Under the pieces are notes generated by a model, which saw nothing but the letters and a program-made list of their open reading frames with translations, was not told where the DNA came from and searched no databases. A stretch of DNA of 38,156 bases from Beroe ovata (taxonomy: Eukaryota > Ctenophora > Nuda > Beroida > Beroidae), in NCBI GenBank assembly GCA_946803715.1, contig CAMPET010000138.1, positions 1,534 through 39,689 of the forward strand. Reading direction: 5' to 3'. Numbering within the stretch: position 1 is the stretch's first letter; each line of letters starts with the position of its first letter. Both the position numbers and the translations under genes were made by a program. This document shows positions 31,345-38,156 of the stretch, piece by piece.

Positions 31345-34300
31345 TCACACGAAATACTGATCGAGAGCTTCCTCTTTAGTCCTTGGTTTCCGACCCCCTC
31401 GACCTCGACCCCCTCTCCGTCCACCTCTCCTTCCACCCCGCCTCCGTCTCTTAAATTGTTGTCTGGACAGTTCCACCAGGGGTGACAGTTCAGAGTGGCA
31501 GATCAAACAACCGGATACCTTGTGTTGTGAGTCTTTAAACGGCGTTTTGTCCTAGACATAAACCGCTGATTAGAGAATGTATAATATCTCAAAACAGTCA
31601 AGGCTGAAGTCAGGATTTTAGCAAGATTGTCGACCAAGCCGTCTAGCAACTTTGTGGGAAGATGTTAATCCATCTCGATTTATACTGACCGGGTTGAACT
31701 CGACGGTGATAAAGGAACTCCCACAGTTTTCACAATCAGTATCAGGAGTCACTGTGAGTCTGACCGCTCCATTGAACAGCTTCACGACACACGTACACTT
31801 CAGAGTGTTGCAACTCATTCTCCAAAGAGGCCCTGACAAGGGATAGAAATTACAGAAGATACTGAGGAAAACTGAATGCACAAAAACTACTCAAAAACTA
31901 TTGAGGTGAACTGTGTTTCATGTCTTAAAATCTAGAGCGACGCCATGCATAGGATTACCCTAAAACAACCTTATCAACTCTTATTATAAACCAGCTTATG
32001 ATCAGAGCCCAAAACTCCGATACCTGAGTTAGGATCAAGAACAAGGTCTCCCTCGTCACACGTCTGGCAGCTTGTCACTGTGAGTTGAGGTGCAGCATTA
32101 GGACAAGTTGGATGTGGACACTTGTTACACCCAGAGTTCTTTTCCATATCCTCAATCTGGGATGTGTATAGAATTTGTATCAACGGAGATTGATAAGAGG
32201 TGATACAGCAACTCACACCACGAAACTAAGAAGTAAGTTGTATCATGATTACCTCAGGGAAGTTATAGCAGTAAGGACACAAAATGAATGATTTTCCGCC
32301 GGCGTTGAACACCACCAGCTCAAACTGATCCAGCGGACAGACATTCCCCTGATACAACTTGATACTCCCCCCTTGGGGGAGCTTGTACGTTGCCTCACAA
32401 TTCTTACAATGCAGCCTCATAGGCGCCTGACTAATCAGCTTCATGTACCGAGTACAGAGTCCACATTTGCTGATGGATTTTCCGGTATCTGAAAGTTTGG
32501 TGAAACTTGCTTCGAATAGCTGATCCATGTAGTCAGTATTCTCGACAAAGTACTTGTACTTAGCTTGGAATGCCGTGACAGCGTGAGCCAGGACCATGTC
32601 ATAGTTTGCTCGACCTGTAGCTATCAAATCAAACTGTTTCTCGATCTCCGACCTCATGGTAGGCTTCACTAGACTCGGGTCTATTTTCTGATACCCGTGT
32701 ACGAGAAGAATGCCCAGGGTGTTGGGAATAAGTGTTCGGCCAGCTGCGATTGTTACAAAATTCCTCTCACAAATGTTATTAATGTGAACAGGTATACTAG
32801 CATCTGTCCCAATACCATGTTTCTCCATAAGTGTTATCAAATCTGATTCTGTCAGATAACCCGGGGGCGAGGTTGCCTTTTGGACAGTTCTCGGTTCTCT
32901 GAAGCTATATTTTGCCCCCTTTACGAATTCTATGGGTAGCACAGTGTCCTCCATTTTTTGCCAGTGCAGCACTTCAGTGAAGCCGGGTTCAATGACTCTA
33001 GATCCACTACAAGAAAACAACTCATCACCAATTGTGAATGAAACATCAATCTTCTCATAGGAACAGTCAGTTGAAAGGGATGCGATGAAGTTTTGAGTAA
33101 CAAGAGAGTATATTTTCCATCCGTCACTACCGAGTTCAGCTTCACCAGCTGATCTGAGGGGAGTGATTGGTGGATGATCACCATGATCGGAACCTTTCCT
33201 TGGTGAATTAATGCCATTCGCAAGAATATCTCTTACAGCAGAGCCCCATGTCAAATTATTCTTCTGTGCAGCTAGAGTTCCCTTTAGATCGAAATTAGCA
33301 GGATAAGATGTTGTTTCTGTTCTGGGATATGAGATATACCCGGATGTATAGAGCCTTTCTGCAACCTGCATTGTGTGCTGAGGCCCCATTCCTAAGCCTG
33401 AAGATGCCAGCCTTAGCATTTCTACAGTATTCATTGCTTGAGGCCTTTGCTTCTTATGCATACTTCGTTTCACTGACGAAACTATTGCATGTGTCTGCTG
33501 CTTCAATAACAAAACAAGAATATGAGCACACTGTTGATCAAATACCTTTCCTCGAGAATGTGCCAAAGCTATTTCTGAACCATCCACAATGACACTTGTT
33601 TCAACAACCCAGTATGGTTCTGGCACAAACGTCTGTATCTGATCATGCCTCTCTACACAAAATCCAAGTGTAGGAGTTTGACAAGGTCCATAGGAAATTA
33701 ATGTGCTGTCAAGGTCTCCATATTTTCCTTGAAAGTACTTAGTTTGAAATCTAGTAAATGCACAACCCAAACGCAGATCCAAGTTTTGTCTGGCATCAAC
33801 TGATAGTGATTCATTTATGTTTGGCTTACCCAAGGTGTTGAATGCTTTCTTAATGTCAACATCAGTGATAGCGGAAAACTTTGCCCTAAATATCTGGTCA
33901 TCAGCTAGTCTGTTGACTTGCTTTATTGCATCTATAACCTCGAAGCAGATGTTTTCACCCTCCCTATCACAGTCAAGCCACAACACGAGATAGGATATGG
34001 CCCTGCCTTCAGCCTGTAAATGATCAACAATATGTAGCTTGGGCATCGCTTCTTTCTGAATTGTTTTAGCACTAAATAGTTCTGAGGGGTCAACAGCATC
34101 CCAATTGTTGTATTGAGCACTGGAGAAAGTCAATTATGAGTAAAAGACTCTGCTCAGACACCATGATGATGAAAGTTCGACAAAAATCACTTACCTGAAA
34201 TCAAGAGACATAACATGCCCACATACAGATGTCATTTTCAGTTTTACATGCTCCCCTTTCAGACTTCCTTCAAACTCATGGATGGGACAAGATCCAGTTC

Positions 34301-34515
34301 TGAAATATTTAGGTTATGTAGAAGGTGTAAGTGAAATTTAGCTCATTACTTGACATTGTAGGTAGAACCAATTACATAGAAATGTAATAACTTATTCATG
34401 TCATGAGGAACAGACTATACCTGCCTTTTCTAGTAGAGTGAGTGTTTCCTGAGAGAATCTTAGCGATGGATAAAGCAAGTGATGGCTTTTCAGCCACCAT
34501 CAATACAGTTTTCAT
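31345..34515 (-). CDS. TOP3B: DNA/RNA topoisomerase III beta, six exons, complete
   Basis: Exons (5' to 3'): 34421-34515, 34195-34299, 32253-34119, 32024-32156, 31690-31832 and 31345-31551; 849 residues (human 862). This type IA enzyme passes single strands of DNA and RNA and works with TDRD3. Exon 1 begins MKTVLMVAEKPSLALSIAKIL, the Toprim start. The DxDxE metal triad is in WLDCDREGENICFEV (about 116/118/120). The catalytic Tyr is in GYISYPRTETTSYP (about 331). HGIGTDASIPVHINNICERN is the conserved type IA block. Cys pairs at the C-terminus (CGLC...CKNC, CPYC...CNKC, CQTC) suggest zinc ribbons. Exon 6 ends in an Arg/Gly-rich box (RRGGRRGGRGRGG), the mark of TOP3B rather than TOP3A, and closes with DQYFV. 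Apparent in-frame stops at the ends of exons 3-5 are intronic. It is divergent from arrestin. Confidence 0.95.
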
Positions 34516-35649
34516 TGGACTAAGTTTAATGGAGAAATTTAAGTTCAGCTTGAACTTTCAACTCATAAGATTAGGAAAAGAGGTATCCAATTAATGAATC
34601 AAATATAAGAAGCCTCTCAAGATGGACAGCAAGAAACATTGACTGTTGCGATTTTTGAATGCCTCTGGAAGTCTGGACCTCTACTTCCTCTCAAAACTGA
34701 GACCAGTCATGTAATGTTTAATTGCAGCAGATGAAAGTTGCCAGGGATGAAATCTCGCCAGCAAGAGAAGGGAGTAATTTTACAATCAGATATCATCTGA
34801 CAAGGAAATATAACAAATATAAATCATCCTACAACTGCAGATTTTTCAAGAATGTTTCATTTATTTCATAATGATCATGCACAGATGAAAGGTGCAGACT
34901 GCAGTTATGCGTTAGTTGAAAAATAAATTTCTACAAACAATCATGCAAATAATAAAAGTTTGAACTCTGCTTGAGATTGCAAAGTTTCATGTTGCGCGCC
35001 GCGCAAATTCATTAATAACCAGCTGCAGCGCGAGCGCCGCTGAGCTTCTATACCGCGGTCATTGGTCAAAAGCATGGCAAACCTTCATCAATGCATCAAC
35101 GGCCGTCGGCCAAGGTTTGATTAATGCTAAAATCTGATCTGCACTGCCTCTTAAGCCGCGCAATTTCCTGCAACTCGCACACGCAGATTCAGTATCCATT
35201 AGTTGCATGATTATTGATTATATATAACAACTATAAATGCAGATAATTCTTCCAAACTTAGATGAGATTTTTGCAGCTACTCGAAATGATAATTGTCCAT
35301 GCCAGGCGCCCAGGCATTAGGCGATCAGCAATGCTAGGGCTTTTTTGCAAGAAATCCAAGCAATTATTTTAGTCAACTGCAGGCATGGGCAATGATATTG
35401 TAATTGCTGTGATTGAGCAATGAGAAATTATATCACTATCATATATCACATTTCATATATTATGATCTGTTTCATATTTTTTGACTGTTGACTGTTTCAA
35501 TCCTTGTTGGTTTGGGCCTTCTAGTGTTATGGAACCAATCACTAATCCACCTACTATATACCTCCATTTTTGTGCATTCAGTTTGTAGAATTGATAATAA
35601 GGTTACATTAGGGAAATTTGAATCATCCCCTTAAATTTGAATTCTATAG
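34516..35649. other. Divergent promoter region TOP3B / arrestin
   Basis: 1.1 kb between two divergently transcribed start codons. It contains a GC-rich palindrome (ttgcgcgccgcgcaa, near 34993), a looser inverted repeat (caaacctt / aaggtttg near 35078-35120) and AT-rich sequence. No gene seen. Confidence 0.5.
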
Positions 35650-36323
35650 ATGTCAAATTGTGATAAGAAAGATCCTAAGAATCAAAAAGATGGGACAAGG
35701 TAAATTATTGAATGTTATCTGAGTAATAGCTTTGTGGTCAACTTATTTATATCTTATATATCTCATCATCTCCTACTCCAGAGTATTCAAGAAAATGTGT
35801 CTTGATGGAAAGGTAATTTTTTGGAATCATGACTTGTGCTGTAATCTAGGTGATTTAAATTCATATTTATGATTAATTTATGAATTTGAAATGTTAAGTT
35901 CTAGTCAGAAGTTGATCATTGATTTCAGATATCAACCTACATTGGTACTCGAGAGTTTGTTGACTATGTTGGCCACATTGACCCAGTTGGTAAGTATGAG
36001 TTCACCACTCAGATACGACTAAAATTATAAATGGACATCATTTCTGAACCAGTGAAACAATACCAAATGTTCTCTATTTTCAGCTGCTGTCTTATTAATA
36101 CACGAAATGGATTGGTTTCTTGAAAATCCAGGTATTTCTTGTGTTGGATTGTTGATTGACCACTCAACTGAATGACATGCTTATGCAGTTCTAAAGAGAA
36201 CTTGAGATGAATTCCTGTTATGTTACAGAGTACAAAGTATATGCAGAAATAATTGCTACATTTCGATATGGCAGAGATGACCTTGATGTGCTAGGCATCA
36301 ATTTCAAGAAGGACTTATACACA
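35650..36323 (+). CDS. Arrestin, first five exons (3' part beyond window)
   Basis: Exons 35650-35699, 35782-35812, 35929-35989, 36084-36131 and 36229-36323, GT-AG with compatible phases, encode the first 95 residues of an arrestin of the visual/beta type. Arrestins bind phosphorylated GPCRs, block G-protein coupling and route receptors to clathrin. Diagnostic stretches are GTRVFKK (the phosphate-sensing lysines at the start of the N domain), TREFVDYVGHIDPV and ATFRYGRDDLDVLGINFKKDLY (usual FRYGREDLDVLGLTFRKDL). The loop AAVLLIHEMDWFLENPEYKVY differs from the usual DGVVLVDPE, but the frame and spacing hold. The second exon is only 31 bases. The donor after KDLYT (GTGAGT) opens an intron in which I find no further exon up to the window end. 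Confidence 0.9.
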
Positions 36324-37433
36324 GTGAGTTACTGCTTATTAGAACCTACTGATAGTGATAGTGTCATTAATCTTGACCATTATTAGCCCTGAAAGCAAAA
36401 CCTAGTAGCACAACTGTGAACCCAGAATTGGTACCACATAGAAATCCTCTTAATTCTTATATTACTAAAATATCATTCATGAACTAAAATATCAAAGCTG
36501 TAATTCATGCATTTGATGTAGTCGTATTGTGTCACATTTCGCTTGCCTTATAAGTGATAATTACTGAGTGCTAAGTTAACTACAAAGTTCACAAGTTTTC
36601 AGGATCTACATTCTACAGAACCCTTATTGAACATACTTCGAGAACTAAACTTTTACACTTTTGCAATTTGCATGTACTGTGTACCCTCATTCATAATATT
36701 TTCATTTATGCCCTACTAATAAGACACCTAGTCTTTCCATGTTTTTATTTTTTCCGAAGTTTGAATTTATTTCTTTAATTTGTCACTGTACCAAGTACTA
36801 GGTAAGGTGAAATATGTGTAACGAGCTTTACTGAAAGCCTTTACCTGTGCAGGATTTCCTAACACAAAAACACTGTCGTATTTATGAATATAAATTAGGT
36901 CCAGTGCAATGCCAAGTCCGTCACTATGGACTTAATTTTGTTCTTAATTTGATTGCTTGACTGAATTCATTCCGACATGGTGATGAAGCTATTTGCCCAT
37001 ATTAGTACATGGGATCTTCGAACACAATCAACTAATGTCGTCGAAAATTGCCCTGAAAATGGTCCATTTAATGCACTAATTGAGCGATTCGAAGACATTA
37101 ATAGCTTTATTTTTAACCACCTCAGAGTGTGATTCTTATTCGTTGTAGTTTTTTCAGAGTGAAGACACTTTTGGACCGTGTTGACCCCTCTCACACTTAT
37201 ATCCAGTAAATAAAGGAACGAGAACACCTGTCTTTAGTCATCCAGGATGCAGTAGAGAATTCCGGGCTGTTTTATTGAATTCCAGGAATTGGAGCATATA
37301 ATTCTACTCTGTGAGAGGAGAGCTCACTAGAATCATATTAGAGAAGAGTGTAATGTCTAACTAAGGAAGTGACTATAGATCCTTTTCTGTACAAGGCTGA
37401 ACTATTACACCAGGAACGTGACTTGATCGTGTT

Positions 37434-37553
37434 GAGGAACCTATAGGTGAGGTACCTATAGGTGAGGAACCTATAGGTGAGGTACCTATAGGTGAGGTAC
37501 CTATAGGTGAGGAACCTATAGGTGAGGTACCTATAGGTGAGGAACCTATAGGT
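37434..37553. repeat. 15-bp minisatellite, about 8 units
   Basis: Seven full units of ctataggtgaggWac (37441-37545) with partial units at both ends. W alternates in the order A T A T T A T A, counting the leading partial unit. Each unit contains the palindrome acctataggt and an AGGTGAG string resembling a splice donor. Confidence 0.95.
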
Positions 37554-37748
37554 TTTTGCATGGGCAAGGAATTCTACATACCAATACATAGCACAGAAGG
37601 ATTCGTTTTGTACCACTGCCAATCCCATGAGTATCATTAGTATTGAGGAAGAGAGATGTGTATTTACGATTTGTTCAAGTAATGTAGAGACGATTTACCA
37701 ATGAGTACCTATTTGATCGATGTATCTGGATATGTATAACGAATAGGT

Positions 37749-37828
37749 ACACACACATACGCACACACACACGCACACACACACACACACATACACGCAC
37801 ACGCACACTCACGTCACACACACACTCA
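37749..37828. repeat. (CA)n microsatellite with cg/ta interruptions
   Basis: About 80 bases of imperfect CA repeat. Confidence 0.95.
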
Positions 37829-38121
37829 CGCGTGTACAATATCTACTCAACACTTAGCTTCACATTTTTGCTGCCTCGTGCCCTAACTTCGAACGCAAAT
37901 AACGATATTTATAATCATTATTTCACATAATAATATGTCAATTGTCATATGAGCCAAGGGGAACACCACCTCTAACCCACCGCTCCTACAATATGAATAT
38001 ATGAAAAGGTTTGCGTGTCTAAACTGTACTGGTCACTCTATCTCTCTCACACTCTTGATAATGTGTTCAGGGTATTATACTGATGTCTACGTGAATGTTA
38101 TAAGTGTTTGCATGTGAGAAA

Positions 38122-38144
38122 TGTGTGTGTGTGTGTGTGTGTGT
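38122..38144. repeat. (GT)n microsatellite
   Basis: Run of GT dinucleotides close to the window end, in opposite orientation to the CA array at 37749. Confidence 0.95.
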
Positions 38145-38156
38145 GAGTAAGTGTGT

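Larger units (their letters stand above)
36324..38156. other. Probable arrestin intron, no further exon found
   Basis: After the fifth arrestin exon I find no match to the remaining N or C domain. The stretch has a 15-bp minisatellite, CA and GT microsatellites and AT-rich sequence. A minus-strand frame at 36967-37227 matches nothing I know. Confidence 0.5.

Noticed and set aside
31974-32023. In-frame stop after LVYNKS as the end of TOP3B
   Set aside because: The reading past 32024 crosses a good GT donor; splicing to 31832 and then to 31551 restores the family's zinc-ribbon and RGG C-terminus.
37434-37553. CRISPR-like array
   Set aside because: Units are contiguous without spacers and the genome is animal; it is a minisatellite.
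37338-37637. Minus-strand open frames with TYRFLTYRYL / SPIGTSPIGS repeats
   Set aside because: They are translations of the 15-bp minisatellite; no coding evidence beyond the repeat.
1-38156. tRNA, rRNA or other structured RNA genes, and bacterial-type operons or mobile elements
   Set aside because: I looked for cloverleaf boxes, rRNA-like blocks and transposase or reverse-transcriptase motifs by eye and found none I could support.

Overview
The window is animal nuclear DNA. All confidently read genes are metazoan, and most are split by short GT-AG introns (about 60 to 600 bases). The rest is AT-leaning non-coding DNA rich in (CA)n microsatellites and tandem repeats, with assembly gaps. LDLa-rich GPCRs, a DEG/ENaC channel, arrestin, RagC, KDEL receptor, Integrator subunit 4 and topoisomerase III-beta in a compact, nested layout suggest a heterozygous marine invertebrate, possibly a non-bilaterian such as a ctenophore. 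The species is inference; the genes alone do not fix it.

Layout. 1-750: nothing recognised except an 11-bp tandem repeat. 753-2429: near-identical copy of the 3' half of the next gene, ending at a lone N, probably an unmerged haplotype. 2571-6082 (-): two-exon LDLa/7TM receptor (receptor A). 7932-14386 (+): eight-exon RagC/D GTPase whose 4.6-kb last intron holds a second, paralogous LDLa/7TM receptor (receptor B, 9808-13569, -). 16495-18331 (+): six-exon KDEL receptor. 18845-28974 (-): Integrator subunit 4, interrupted by a 691-base gap; a 5.3-kb intron contains a single-exon DEG/ENaC channel (about 24077-25861, +). 29.0-31.3 kb: diverged repeats plus another lone-N haplotype-type duplication covering the 3' end of TOP3B. 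31345-34515 (-): complete six-exon TOP3B. 35650-36323 (+): first five exons of an arrestin that continues past the window. 36.3-38.2 kb: probably arrestin intron, with a 15-bp minisatellite and CA/GT microsatellites.

Functionally the window mixes housekeeping genes (RagC in amino-acid sensing, KDELR in ER retrieval, INTS4 in snRNA/mRNA 3' processing, TOP3B in DNA/RNA topology) with receptor and signalling genes (two LDLa GPCRs, a DEG/ENaC channel, arrestin). Both sensory-type nested genes lie antisense inside introns of housekeeping hosts. The two GPCR paralogs share patchy, nearly identical DNA tracts that look like gene conversion. The LDLa receptors have no visible leucine-rich repeats and carry a very long second extracellular loop; this receptor pair is the best candidate here for something not well described.
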